Assembly: GCA_021613375.1 (NCBI GenBank)
Contig: CM038722.1
Location: 24,301,941-24,365,940 of the forward strand
Direction: 5' to 3'
Length of the DNA: 64,000 bases
DNA from: Megaleporinus macrocephalus
Lineage: Eukaryota; Chordata; Actinopteri; Characiformes; Anostomidae
A program made the position numbers and the translations under genes. The notes below the pieces were generated by a model, which made no database searches, had not been told where the DNA came from, and was given only the letters and a program-made list of their open reading frames with translations. Shown piece after piece: positions 1 to 10,845 of this stretch (position 1 is its first letter; every line of letters begins with the position of its first letter).

Positions 1-210
1 CATGCATTTGCGTGGTTCTTCTGATTGTTGGAGAACACTATACTCAGGGTGACCACTTTCCGTTCTGGACCTAGTATATCTGCTATGGAGAGTTACGACA
101 AAGAAACATGATTATGGTTCGTCCATGGGTGGACAAATAAGGACTGTCTAAGACAACTAGATATCCAATATTTGCTTCTTTATGATTGGTCAACCAATTT
201 GAATGGGAAC

Positions 211-492
211 AGTCATGGGCTGAAGGTTAGGGATCCAGTCTTGTGACCGGAAGGTCGACGGTGCGATCCTCTGGACTAACAGCACACAACTGAAGTGCCC
301 TTGAGCAAGGCACCCCAACTGCTCCCGGGGCGCTGTGGATAAGGCTGCCCTCCGCCTTGAGCAACTGTGCTCTCTGCACCCAGTGTGTATGTTCACTACT
401 GTGTGAGTATTTGTGGGTGTTTCATTGCACGAATGGGTTAAATGAGGATGTCAAATTTCACACAAGTGGCAAAAAGTTCTAAATTCTAATTC
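211..492 (+). mobile_element. tRNA-like SINE, diverged copy
   Basis: This copy shares a backbone with the better-preserved copy at 38168-38468: 'cagtcttgtgacc', 'gcccttgagcaa', 'aactgctccc', 'gtggataaggctgccc', then 'gttcactac' and 'gggttaaa'. The phrases about 'ccttgagcaa' and 'gtggataaggctgccc' are typical of an abundant fish SINE-type repeat. A degenerate box-B-like block lies at 260-270. The 3' part ends in repeats of 'ttctaa'. I see no clear target-site duplication. The short minus-strand open frame across it (190-396) is an artefact. Confidence 0.65.
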
Positions 493-1440
493 CATTCAGG
501 TCTGATGGTTATTAAACGCAGCATGTGCTGCAGAAATTCTGAGTGTATGTAAAGAATATCATATATATTTTGATATTGAATTCAGATTATGCAGACAGTG
601 CAAGCCTGATGTGCACTAAGAAAAGTGTGCTTTGGTGTTGAATTCTCTTGGGACGGTTTTTCCAGCAACAGCAGACTAAAGACCACCACACAGTCCAACC
701 TCCACGATTTGGCCATTTATTTGAAATTAGTTAATTCACTCACTGTTAAACTCACATGTTAAATAAGCTGCATTAGCTTGTGTATTGCAGTAAAAACAAA
801 TTGTTTTACTTTACAGTAAATATACTGTAAAAAAATTTTACAGTATCTTTAAAAAATATACAGCATCCTAGCTACGTTTTTTTATTTTGGTTCTGCTGAA
901 GAGTTTTATGTCTGTAGATCAGAGCTTGAGTGTTCTAATTTCTCTAAAGTGGTAAAGTGGTGGGTCATCGCCCCAGTACTTTGAAAATGTTGCCCCCGTG
1001 GTTCCTGTAGCCCTGGGTTTGTCAGATCTGTTGGTGAGATACATGTAGAATTAGTTGTTTGTATCATTTACTATTGGATTCACACAAGACAGATTCAGCT
1101 CTGTAAGGGTTTGGAGCAAATATAGCAGAACAATGTCCACATTTTTAAATGTTTTACTTTATAACATGAGCAGCCTGGTTGCCTTTAAAATACATTGTAT
1201 TAACTTATTACTTGAATTCCAATAAACTTAACATGTTAAGGTGTCCAGGACACACAATTTTGTTTATTCTTAGTCTAGTCAGGGTGTGAGTGCATGAACA
1301 TGTGGGTGCGACGAATAAAGAGTAAAAGAAGAGAGAGAGTGAGTTCATTCCACTAATAAGTAAGCACCCCAAGTTTCCCCCGGTTCATTGTGAGCATGTT
1401 TACAAAACAATTAAAAAACAATGCATTTCAATTATTCCCT
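493..1440. other. AT-rich noncoding stretch, no gene seen
   Basis: No coding frame of note is present. At 801-845 the motif TTTACAGTA and its reverse complement recur several times, as in small fish MITE ends. A short GA-rich run follows near 1329-1344. Nothing else is recognisable. Confidence 0.5.
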
Positions 1441-1800
1441 CTACTACCATCCTCTGTAATCGAAATTTGATTATGCGGCTCTGCCAAAGCATTTCGTAGT
1501 TGGAAGGCGTCTCATTTCTAAACACGTTCCTGGTGGCTTGGACGAGCGAGGGAAAAACCCCCGAGCATGGCAGCGAGGAATAGAAAAATAAAAATCCAAA
1601 TCTTGGCTCATTCTAAATGCATATGTTTGGCTCCGCGTCTGAATTACAAACTCCTGGTGTATTAGGGGCTCGCATTGTGAAATTGTGACTTCATCGTTTT
1701 CTAGGCTGTGCTGAGGAGTCGGTGGGTGCTGCTGGTGGGCGTTAGCCTTACGGCAGCTGTTAATGAACTCTGCAACATGGTGCCTTCAGATAACGCATTC
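1440..1800. promoter_or_regulatory. Candidate conserved noncoding element
   Basis: This block is less repetitive and more GC-balanced than its flanks and has no open frame. It holds homeodomain-type and NFI-like words such as TTGATTATG and TGCCAAAG, and a paired AAAATCCAAATC. The regulatory reading rests only on composition and motif style. Cross-species alignment would decide it. Confidence 0.3.
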
Positions 1801-2009
1801 AGATCTTGAAAAACATGATCACCTCGTCTATAGGTGACTCCCCGCTAATGGAATTGATCTGGAATATTGACAGGAAGTCTATAGATATACTACCCTGGGA
1901 TACAGGGACCTGCACACGTGCACCCTCACACATACACAAACGCATGCAGGGAGCAAAATGGCAAACGCATGCAATGGCAAAGAGAAGAATAATTTCAAAA
2001 AGAAATGCT

Positions 2010-2610
2010 GACAGAGAGTAAGAGTAAGTGATGTTAAAGACATAGACATAGAAAAACTGTAAAGAAGAGGGAGATTGAAAGATAAAGGAGAAGTATAATG
2101 AGAAATAGTGAAAGAAAGAGAAAAAGATATAAATAGAGATACTGACGGAGAAAGAAAAGCAATGATATTAAAAGAGAGAAAAGGGAAGATTGACATATAC
2201 TGACAATAACAGATGGAGAGATATACACCAACAGAAAACAGGAGGCTGGAAGATGGACAAAGCAGAGAAAAAGAAAGAGGAGATCAAGAGAGATAAAATA
2301 AAAGTGCGACATCAGCATAGAAAAGAAGGAAGGATAGTTGAAGAAGGAGAGAGATATTAGAAGAGAGAAGAGAAAGACAGAGAGAGGGAGGAATATTAAA
2401 AGCGGAAGAAGATGAAAGACTGGGAGAGATGAGCAGAGAGAAATATGAATACATAGAGAGATACTGACAGAGAGAAAGAGAGGAAGAGATATTCCCAGAG
2501 AAAAAGAGAAAGTGAACAGAAAGAAAGTCAGAGAGAGAAAGAGCGATGCTAACAAGGGGAGAAAGAAAAAGAAAAATATATCTGAATGAGAGATAAATAG
2601 AGATATTGCT

Positions 2611-2642
<32 letters not shown>
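2010..2642. repeat. GA-rich polypurine tract ending in pure (GA)n
   Basis: The plus strand is almost wholly purine with interspersed 'gagata' and 'agaaag' words. It finishes in an uninterrupted (GA)n run at about 2614-2642. The minus-strand open frames here (for example 2034-2756) encode Ser/Leu/Phe-rich low-complexity strings and are not genes. Long mirror-like purine runs of this kind can form triplex (H-DNA) structure. Confidence 0.9.
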
Positions 2643-2645
<3 letters not shown>

Positions 2646-3000
2646 GCAGTGCAAGATGAGATGATTATTTCGCATTAAGCTATGAGCACTGGGCTGCGGT
2701 AGCCAATGAGAAGTCATCATATCTTTCACGGCACCTCGGCGTTGGACGAGGGGCAAGCCTCATTTGCATGTCACAAGGTGATCCCGCGCATTCCATTGCC
2801 CTGCGCGGGCCCTGGGGCTGATGGGTATAAATTGGATGTGTAACAGCTATGGACGTTTGGGTTCAGGCCTGGTTACGATAATGCTAATGTGGCGCCGGTC
2901 GATGGCGGATTCATTTTGCCGTTTAGCCGAGGTCTCTTCCTATTATGGCGTCGGAATGAGAGTGCCTTTTCATCCTGTCAGGCCGACTTAAAGTTGGCTA
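2643..3000 (+). promoter_or_regulatory. Promoter-like or enhancer-like GC-richer block
   Basis: Directly after the GA tract the sequence becomes GC-richer and non-repetitive. A CCAAT box (2703-2707), a perfect octamer ATTTGCAT (2762-2769) and a TATA-like TATAAATT (2826-2833) follow in that order on the plus strand, as in a core promoter. CpGs are frequent across the block. No convincing first exon follows: downstream frames are short. It may be a promoter of an unseen or noncoding transcript, or a conserved enhancer with chance motifs. Confidence 0.3.
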
Positions 3001-3870
3001 AATACGGGCAAAAAGAGAAAATTCTAAACTGATTGCTGAAGAAAAGAACACAAATAAAGACAGATTGCAAGGACGAAAGCGGAGGTGATGTCATATTTCG
3101 GTGAAGGAGTTTCGTCCTCATGGTGTCGTGGGAGGATTTGAACACAGTCTGCTGGACTGGCCTGGCCAAAAGTAATCAGTAGGGAATTTCTCAGTCTGTA
3201 AACTTGCTTTGTCATCTTCATTGTCAGCTTTCCTCAAAGTCCTAAACTAAAAAGAATGGATGGTTAAATTATCCAGAATCAGTTTCTGTCCAACCAAAAC
3301 AGCTGAAAATCCCAAAAGCAGTGTTCCTGTAAAAGCAGTCATAGCTATAGTTACATGCATCTAATTCTTACTGTTTCACAGATTTATCAGCAAGCCAAGA
3401 TTAATTAACAATAGCACCCCACAGGTAAAATTTCATATACGTCCTGTACTCAGAAAGCCCTATATATGCATGTATAAGGTGTCATATGGGATACATAACA
3501 CCTGGCATAAGCTTAATCAATGTCTCTTAAGGATGTGCATAACACTTTGTAAAGCAAGATGTATAACTGCACTGAAAGTCAAGTTATAAAGTTTTATGCC
3601 AGGTCAGTACAGGTTTTAACTGATATTTTATACGTCATTTGAATGTTTACAAATTTTAATTACAGTTAATTATACCTCACAGAGGTGTTATAAGGCTTTA
3701 AATAAAAAACATACAATGCAGATATGTATAATTTAGCAAAGCTTGTTTAAAGTCATAGCTCATGTATTACAACATTCATGTAACATTCTTATTATGTTCT
3801 TATGAAGAGATATTATAGAGTTCTGTGAAACCTGAGCTTATAAACCTTACAGAAAATAAAAAAAGAACAC
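3000..3870. other. AT-rich noncoding stretch, no gene seen
   Basis: Only short frames occur, with no recognisable protein. The sequence is AT-rich and without clear repeats. Its last part leads into the inverted-repeat motif that precedes the minisatellite. Confidence 0.5.
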
Positions 3871-3897
3871 AGACCAGCTTGTATTTCATGCTGGTCT
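3871..3897. repeat. Perfect 8-bp-arm inverted repeat beside the minisatellite
   Basis: AGACCAGC at 3871-3878 is answered by GCTGGTCT at 3890-3897. The same ACCAGCAT/ATGCTGGT word is reused in every unit of the array that follows. It recurs past the array near 6626-6634. This suggests that the array grew inside a transposon-like element with such ends. Confidence 0.7.
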
Positions 3898-3931
3898 AAG
3901 TTATTCTATGCCGGTTTAGCTGATCACCTCA

Positions 3932-6370
3932 ATATGGTCATTGACCAGCATACTTGCATCAAAATACATATGCCTGTTTTTGATAGTGATCAGCTTACCA
4001 GTATCCAAAATACAACGTATGCCTGTTTTTGATAGTGATCAGCATACCAGTATCCAAAATACAACGTATGCCTGTTTTTGGTGGTGTCCAGCTTACCAGT
4101 ATCCAAAATACAACATATGCCTGTTTTTGGTGGTGACCAGTTTACTTTAATTGATGTTGACCAGCACACCAGTATCCAAAATATAACATATGCCTGTTTT
4201 TGGTGGTGACCACTTTACTTTAATTGATGTTGACCAGCACGCCAGTATCCAAAATATAACATATGCCTGTTTTTGACAGTGATCAGCATACCAGTATCCA
4301 AAATACAACATATGTCTGTTTTTGGTGGTGACCACTTTACTTTAATTGATGTTGACCAGCACGCCAGTATCCAAAATATAACATATGCCTGTTTTTGACA
4401 GTGATCAGCATACCAGTATCCAAAATACAACATATGCCTGTTTTTGGTGGTGATCAGTTTACTTTAATTGATGTTGACCAGCATACCAGTATCTAAAATA
4501 CAATATATGCCTGTTTTTGGTGGTGACCAGCACACCAGTATCTAAAATACAACACATGCCTGTTTTTGATAGTGATCAGCATACCAGTATCCAAAATACA
4601 ACATATGTCTGTTTTTGGTGGTGACCAGCATACCAGTATCCAAAATACAACATATGTCTGTTTTTGGTGGTGACCAGTTTACTTTAATTGATGTTGACCA
4701 GCACGCCAGTATCCAAATTAACATTGTGTTTTTGGTGGTGACCATTTACATTGATGTTGACCATGTATCAAAATAACATGCTGTTTTTGGTGGTGATCAG
4801 TTTACTTTAATTGATGTTGACCAGCATACCAGTATCCAAAATACAACATATGCCTGTTTTTGATAGTGATCAGCTTACCAGTATCCAAAATACAATGTAT
4901 GCCTGTTTTTGATAGTGATCAGCATACCAGTATCCAAAATACAACGTATGCCTGTTTTTGGTGGTGTCCAGCTTACCAGTATCCAAAATACAACATATGC
5001 CTGTTTTTGGTGGTGACCAGTTTACTTTAATTGATGTTGACCAGCACGCCAGTATCCAAAATACAACATATGTCTGTTTTTGGTGGTGACCAGCATACCA
5101 GTATCCAAAATACAATATATGTCTGTTTTTGGTGGTGACCAGCATACCAGTATCCAAAATACAACATATGTCTGTTTTTGGTAGTGACCAGCATACCAGT
5201 ATCCAAAATACAACATATGTCTGTTTTTGGTGGTGACCAGCATACCAGTATCCAAAATACAACATATGTCTGTTTTTGGTGGTGACCAGCATACCAGTAT
5301 CCAAAATATAACATATGCCTGTTTTTGACAGTGATCAGCATACCAGTATCCAAAATACAACATATGCCTGTTTTTGGTGGTAATCAGTTTACTTTAATTG
5401 ATGTTGACCAGCATACCAGTATCTAAAATACAATATATGCCTGTTTTTGGTGGTGACCAGCACACCAGTATCTAAAATACAACACATGCCTGTTTTTGAT
5501 AGTGATCAGCATACCAGTATCCAAAATACAACATATGTCTGTTTTTGGTGGTGACCAGCATACCAGTATCCAAAATACAACATATGTCTGTTTTTGGTGG
5601 TGACCAGTTTACTTTAATTGATGTTGACCAGCATGCCAGTATCCAAAATATAACATATGCCTGTTTTTGACAGTGACCAGCATACCAGTATCCAAAATAC
5701 AATATATGCCTGTTTTTGGTGGTGACCAGCACACCAGTATCTAAAATACAACACATGCCTGTTTTTGATAGTGATCAGCATACCAGTATCCAAAATACAA
5801 CATATGTCTGTTTTTGGTGGTGACCAGCATACCAGTATCCAAAATACAACATATGTCTGTTTTTGGTGGTGACCAGCACACCAGTATCCAAAATACAACA
5901 TATGTCTGTTTTTGGTGGTGACCAGTTTACTTTAATTGATGTTGACCAGCACGCCAGTATCCAAATTATAACATATGCCTGTTTTTGATAGTGATCAGCA
6001 TACCAGTATGCAAAATATAACATATGCCTGTTTTTGATAGTGATCAGCATACCAGTATCCAAAATACAACATATGCCTGTTTTTGATAGTGATCAGCATA
6101 CCAGTATCCAAAATACAACATATGCCTGTTTTTGGTGGTGATCAGTTTACTTTAATTGATGTTGACCAGCATACCAGTATCCAAAATACAACACATGTCT
6201 GTTTTTGGTGGTGATCAGTTTACTTTAATTGATGTTGATCAGCACGCCAGTATCTAAAATATAACATATGTCTGTTTTTGATAGTGGTCAGCAAAATACA
6301 ATATATGCCTGTTTTTGGTGGTGATCAGTTTACTTTAATTGATGTTGACCAGCACTCCAGTATCTAAAAT
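3932..6370. repeat. 49-bp minisatellite with 73-bp variant units
   Basis: A unit reading 'ccagcataccagtatccaaa', then 'atacaacatatg', 'cctgtttttg' and 'gtggtgac', repeats for 2.4 kb. Exact spacing in the cleanest part (5220-5290) is 49 bp. A second unit type carries a 24-bp insertion 'gtttactttaattgatgttg', giving 73 bp. The two types alternate irregularly, and blocks of mixed units are themselves repeated. Subtypes differ at fixed places (gatagtgatc, ggtggtgacc, gacagtgatc). One degenerate zone lies at 4700-4790. The many minus-strand frames with repeated 'YFGYWYA' or 'VFWILV' are translations of this array and not proteins. Confidence 0.95.
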
Positions 6371-7340
6371 GCTGGTGCCGTTTATGCATTTGGGTTCAGG
6401 CGTGTCAAGACTATAACAAACACTAAAGTCTTAAACACGGCTAGCAGGTGTTATTGGGACAGAAGCTATCTGGGAATGTATGGCTGTCTAGCTAAACTAT
6501 AATAAAAATACTTTTTAAATATATATAATGATAGCATGTATTAACCTTGGGGAGAAACATTAGCTGGTAACTAGCTAGTTTGGCTAAACTACGCTGGCTG
6601 CCTACCCTGCTGGTTATTCAGCACAGACCAGCATAAACATCAGGATGTCTTTCCATCTCCAACCATGCATTCGTCTTTCTTTCTTTCTTTGTGTTTACCT
6701 TACTGTTTTTTGAGGTTTGTTGTTCAACTGTACCCACACCGAACTAAATGTATTTTCATGCTATATGAGTATGTACCTCTCTCTTGTCATGGTTTTCTTG
6801 GTGGGATGCCAGCGAGTGCATCCACACAATATTTATTACCTGTACAAAGAAAAAAAAAACATTCATACTTCACCGTGACTTACTGCTGTCGGCTGGGTTG
6901 GATATTAAACTTGGGAGCACTCCGGACCAACACTGTGAAAATATAAACAGCAAACAGATTACTTTGACATTTGACTGAAATCACCATTAAAGTATAGAAA
7001 CGGACACTCCGTAAACCTCATATTAATGCAGTCCATCACTTTTACCCAGCAGTCCCATCTCATTTCCAGTTTCATACTTTAACAGCGAAATGACACCGAA
7101 CTGGATCGACTTTGAATCTTTCTCCTATGTCCATGAAGCTGCCACCGAGTTCTTTTGACCTACTGCTCACACAGCATTAGTGAGCAGGTCAGCGCTCCTG
7201 GAAGGTCGGTGGCTCGGCTCGATGATGAGACCATGCAGATGCAGTGACTGATATGTTTCATTACAACAGATGAGAGAGTCAAACCTTGCAGCTGAGCAGG
7301 AACATCAAGCATAACACATTACTCTATAGCGCTAAACAAG
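6371..7340. other. Noncoding stretch with repeat remnants
   Basis: The beginning still shows fragments related to the minisatellite's host repeat: 'gctagctagtt' words near 6560-6590 and 'cagaccagcataaac' near 6623-6640. A poly-A run lies at 6849-6858. Frames of 60-93 codons at 6665-6978 lack any recognisable protein and straddle the poly-A run, so I leave them out. Confidence 0.45.
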
Positions 7341-7342
7341 AT

Positions 7343-8010
7343 TGTAGCGACCTGCTACTGGCTCGTGTTCCCTCTGTGAATCCTAGTAGGCGTGGCATTC
7401 GAGAGGTCACACATGGAGACTCGTTGTTGTTGTTGTTGTGTATGTCAGAGTTCCTAAGTTTAAAGGTATGTGTATATATTGATTGTGTTATTCTCTGTTA
7501 GGGGTTGTGGTTGTTTTTTGGGGGGGCTGGTCACTGTGGTCAGGCTGAAGCCTGAGGCTAGTGGTGACCTCCCTGTGAGTTCAGTGCTCTATATGTACCT
7601 TTCTGCTAGGTGTTAATAAAAGATCACTACTCCTGGCAGAACCATGGTGCCGTGTGTTTCAGTCTATGCTGTTGCCACAGTGGTGTCCGAAGGTCTAGAG
7701 TGCCAGCAACCAGATTATCTCAAACAATTGCTGGTCCCACTTCTGTTTCAGGAAACGTACGCATCCAAAAAAGTAGAGGGTCATCGACCCATTTGAAAAA
7801 GTGATCACTTTGGTCAGGCTGAAGCCTGTGGCTAGTAGTGACCCCTAGTAAGTTCAGTGCTGTATATGTACCTTTCTGCCAGGTGTTAATAAAAGAACAC
7901 TACTTGCGGCAGAGTCGTGATCTCACCTGTGTCTCAGTCTGTGCCGATACCACAGTAGTCTATGAAGGTCTAGAGTGCCAAGAACCAGATTATCCGTGAC
8001 GTTTTATATA
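7343..8010 (+). mobile_element. LTR-like sequence with a partial tandem second copy
   Basis: A segment at about 7531-7804 recurs at about 7805-8010, offset near 274 bp. Both copies share 'ggtcaggctgaagcctg', 'gtatatgtacctttctgc', an AATAAA signal (7615-7620 and 7888-7893), a 'cagtct.tgc' block and 'ggtctagagtgcca'. The first copy may begin at 7343 with TGTAGCGACC and reach a CA near 7679, as retrotransposon LTRs do. A purine/pyrimidine hairpin around 7529-7570 and a polyadenylation signal also fit an LTR. No internal gag/pol coding is present. I see no target-site duplication, so the LTR reading is inference. Confidence 0.4.
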
Positions 8011-8147
8011 TGACTAAGTTGGCGGTAAAGGAATTGGGACTGGAATCGAATTTGGCTTAATCCATGACGAGTGTCGTCTTGTGCAGGATGAAGATTGGCT
8101 TGTTTCCCTGCCCAGAGGAAAATTAAAATGCTTAAATATTGTTCTGT

Positions 8148-8215
8148 GATGGCTCCAGTGAAGGATGGTTCTCATGAAATTCCTCAGGTGATGTAGCATT
8201 AGACCAAAAGGAGAC
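8148..8215 (+). repeat. Diverged third copy of the 9.4/10.6-kb duplicated segment
   Basis: The string 'gatggctccagtgaaggatg', then 'ttctcatgaaatt' and 'cctcagg', parallels 'gatggctcaagtgaaggatg' and what follows it at 9459-9510 and 10628-10680. This points to an interspersed family and not only a local duplication. Confidence 0.5.
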
Positions 8216-9080
8216 ATGAGATCATGGGTGTAGGTTTGCATATGGATGGTAGGAACATGGATGGAACTGTTCCCACCAATATTTGAGCTTGTTCACACTG
8301 TCTTTGGAGTAAAGTCATATTGAGGAGTTCTACTTTTACAGTAGAGTGTCTCACACAAGACTCGTGAAACCTGAAACCAACTAGAAACTTTTAGTTAGCT
8401 GTTGCATCGTTGCCGCATTCTCTATAAAATGAAATGATCGAGCTCTCTGACAGGCGGACCTGCTCAGCCAATCTACCTATAAATGTATTAATAGTAAATG
8501 GAATGCCACATGCAGTGAGCACGTCTATCTAAAGCTATGCATATTATGCTCACAGTGGTGCTTCCCAGAGGCTACATCTCCAAGATGATGTTAAGGCATG
8601 CTGGCATTTGATTGGCCGTAGGGGAGGAGGCTATCTGAAGGCTCATGTCATGACATGCAAATATCGTACTTACTGGCAGACACAGAGGGGTGAGAGCCGA
8701 TCAGTCTGCTAACTGCAAGTTATCAGAGCTTTCAATCACCCCTACCTCATGCATGAGTGAAAATGTAATCCTTCAGAGGACTTATATTGTTGCACTGCAC
8801 AGCACACATAGCAGAATGTGGTCCCTGTCAACCCGTTTTGTACTTGTTTGTAAAAAAGATAAGAGACATCAGGAGGTCTTTCAGCATGCAGAGTGTACGT
8901 TATAAAGTGTAGCCATAATTGTGGATTGTAGGTTGAAATTTATAATTCTGTTGATATAATTATAGTTAGTTCTACAGATCTAACCTTTAAAAGTCAAAGG
9001 TTTTGACTTAACAAAAAAGTTTACTAAAAAAAATCCTGTAATATTTACAATGGCCCTCTAAATTAAACATTGGTAGGGAC
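8216..9080. other. Noncoding stretch, one octamer-bearing block
   Basis: No coding frame is recognised. Around 8570-8665 there is a compact non-repetitive block with a CCAAT-type word (GATTGGCC) and ATGCAAAT within 'catgcaaatatc'. It might be regulatory, but there is no other support. Confidence 0.35.
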
Positions 9081-9343
9081 ACAGCAACCCCACTTTACCC
9101 ACTTTTCTAAGTGTAAGTGTTCTAAGTGTAAATGTCTAATACTGAACAAATAAATAGGAAAGATATGTCATTACTGTAAATAAAAGTATAAACAGGTAAG
9201 ACGCACATATATAATTAATGGGTTCTATGAATTAATATATTTGTGTCTTACCTATTTATACTTTTATTTGCAGTGATGACATACCTTTCCTCTTTATTTG
9301 TTCAACATTAGACATTTACACTGGGGTAAAGTGGGGTTGCTCT
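9081..9343. mobile_element. Palindromic MITE (long hairpin)
   Basis: The left arm begins 'acagcaaccccactttaccc'. The right arm ends with its reverse complement, 'ggggtaaagtggggttgc'. Between them the arms stay complementary almost to the centre: 'gtctaat', 'gaacaaataaa', 'aggaaa.gtatgtcat', 'aaataaaagtataaa.aggta' and 'aagac'. The left arm has a small extra duplication of 'ttctaagtgtaa'. The whole is a foldback of about 120 bp per arm with a short loop near 9220, typical of a non-autonomous palindromic DNA transposon. Confidence 0.85.
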
Positions 9344-9392
9344 ATAAATCAGAGCTCTGTGTTTCTGTATTGAGACCTCTTCTAAAACTGTG

Positions 9393-9655
9393 GGAGAGAT
9401 GTGTGTGAGATTACTGTATTTTTTGCTAAGAAGAAATATCTAAGCAGCTAAAGGCTCCTTGATGGCTCAAGTGAAGGATGATTCTCCTAAAATTACCCTC
9501 AGGATATATAGCCTTACACCTAACGAGATATCTGTCATCTGTGTGAAAGGCCCGGTCGGGCAAAACAGTAACAAACTGCAACTGACTGAATAATAACACA
9601 AATAGCATCAGTTTTTGTTTTGAATCTACATTTATCTGGGTCCAGCAAACTTTGT
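9393..9655 (+). repeat. Interspersed repeat, copy A (flanks minisatellite)
   Basis: This copy matches 10559-10845 along its whole length, including 'cctcctaaaattaccctcag' (with small changes), 'gccttacacct', 'ctgtgtgaaaggc', 'gcaactgactga' and 'agcaaactttg'. The pair bracket the Tc1-derived minisatellite as direct repeats. An 84-codon minus-strand frame here is not kept open in the other copy, so it is not coding. Confidence 0.8.
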
Positions 9656-9680
9656 ATATAGTGTATATATGTATATACAT

Positions 9681-10300
9681 ACACTACTGGTCAAAAGTTT
9701 TAGTACAGTTGTAAAACGTTTGGCTGGTAGTGATCTAAAACGTTTGGCTGGTAGTGTATCTAAAACGTTTGGCTGGTAGTGTATCTAAAACGTTTGACTG
9801 GTAGTGTATCTAAAACGTTTGGCTGGTAGTGTATCTAAAACGTTTGACTGGTAGTGTATCTAAAGCGTTTGACTGGTAGTGTATCTAAAACGTTTGGCTG
9901 GTAGTGATCTAAAACGTTTGACTGGTAGTGATCTAAAACGTTTGACTGGTAGTGTATCTAAAACGTTTGACTGGTAGTGTATCTAAAACGTTTGACTGGT
10001 AGTATCTAAAGCGTTTGACTGGTAGTGTATCTAAAACGTTTGGCTGGTAGTGTATCTAAAACGTTTGTCTGGTAGTGTATCTAAAACATTTGACTAGTAG
10101 TGTACTAAAACGTTTGACTGGTAGTGTATCTAAAACGTTTGACTGGTAGTGTATCTAAAACAATTGACTGGTAGTGTATCTAAAACGTTTGACTGGTAGT
10201 GTATCTAAAACGTTTGTCTGGTAGTGTATCTGAAACGTTTGTCTGGTAGTGATCTAAAACGTTTGGCTGGTAGTGATCCAAAATGTTTGGCGGGTAGTGT
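9681..10300. repeat. 25-bp minisatellite built from a Tc1-type terminal repeat
   Basis: The unit is 'tctaaaacgtttgactggta' plus 'gtgta', 25 bp, in roughly two dozen copies. Occasional 23-bp units lack 'ta', and G/A, C/T variants occur (ggctgg, gtctgg, gactgg). The block opens with 'cactactggtcaaaagtttt', which is the inward reading of the same word. 'Caaaagttttgaccggtagtg'-like ends are the hallmark of fish Tc1-like elements. The array therefore looks like a miniature Tc1 relic whose right terminal repeat has been amplified. It is not a CRISPR: there are no unique spacers. Confidence 0.9.
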
Positions 10301-10389
10301 AAATATTTATTTATTTTAAATATGCTCACAGTGCATTTATTTATTTTAATTATTTCACACCTAACTATTACTAATTAAAAAAATAATAA

Positions 10390-10543
10390 TCTGGTGCCTG
10401 AAAATGATGCTGGCTTTAGTCTTCAGGAAGTACAAAACCAACCAGGTTTATTATGAGGAGCAGAAGGAACTTCGCCTTTCACCCAAACACAGCTGCTGTC
10501 TAGAATCTCGATTAAGCTGCTAATTTAACTAATGTCTGTCCAT
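10390..10543 (-). repeat. Interspersed repeat, inverted partner of 16073-16231
   Basis: The segment with 'gatgctggctttagtcttca' then 'ggaagtacaaaaccaacca', 'cgcctttcacccaaacacag' and 'gctaatttaactaatgtctg' is the reverse complement of 16073-16231, with modest divergence. Confidence 0.8.
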
Positions 10544-10558
10544 TATTTTTATGACATG

Positions 10559-10845
10559 TAAGAGATATGTGTGAGGTTACTGGCGGTTTTTGCCCCGAAG
10601 AAAATCTGAGAAGCCAAAAGCTCATTTATGGCTCAAGTGAAGAATGATCCTCCTAAAATTACCCTCAGGAGATATAGCCTTACACCTAAACGAGACATCT
10701 GTCACCTGTGTGAAAGGCTCATTTGGGTAAAAAAGTGACTAAGTGCAACTGACTGACTAACGTGACTGACTGACGAACGTGACTGACTGAGTGATAACAA
10801 ACAGTGTCTGGTTTGACTCCTCATTTGGGTCTAGCAGACTTTGCT
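10559..10845 (+). repeat. Interspersed repeat, copy B (flanks minisatellite)
   Basis: This is the partner of 9393-9655. Copy B carries a short internal expansion of 'gtgactgactga' (10745-10792) that copy A lacks. Confidence 0.8.

Noticed and set aside
2034..2756. 240-codon minus-strand open frame
   Set aside because: It is a Ser/Leu/Phe-rich translation of the GA tract: low complexity and no domain.
4147..6062. Repetitive minus-strand proteins rich in YFGYWYA and KQTYVVF
   Set aside because: They are translations of the 49-bp minisatellite, in which the unit length rotates the frame every copy.
9681..10300. CRISPR-like regular array
   Set aside because: There are no unique spacers, the unit matches a Tc1 terminal repeat, and the genome is eukaryotic.
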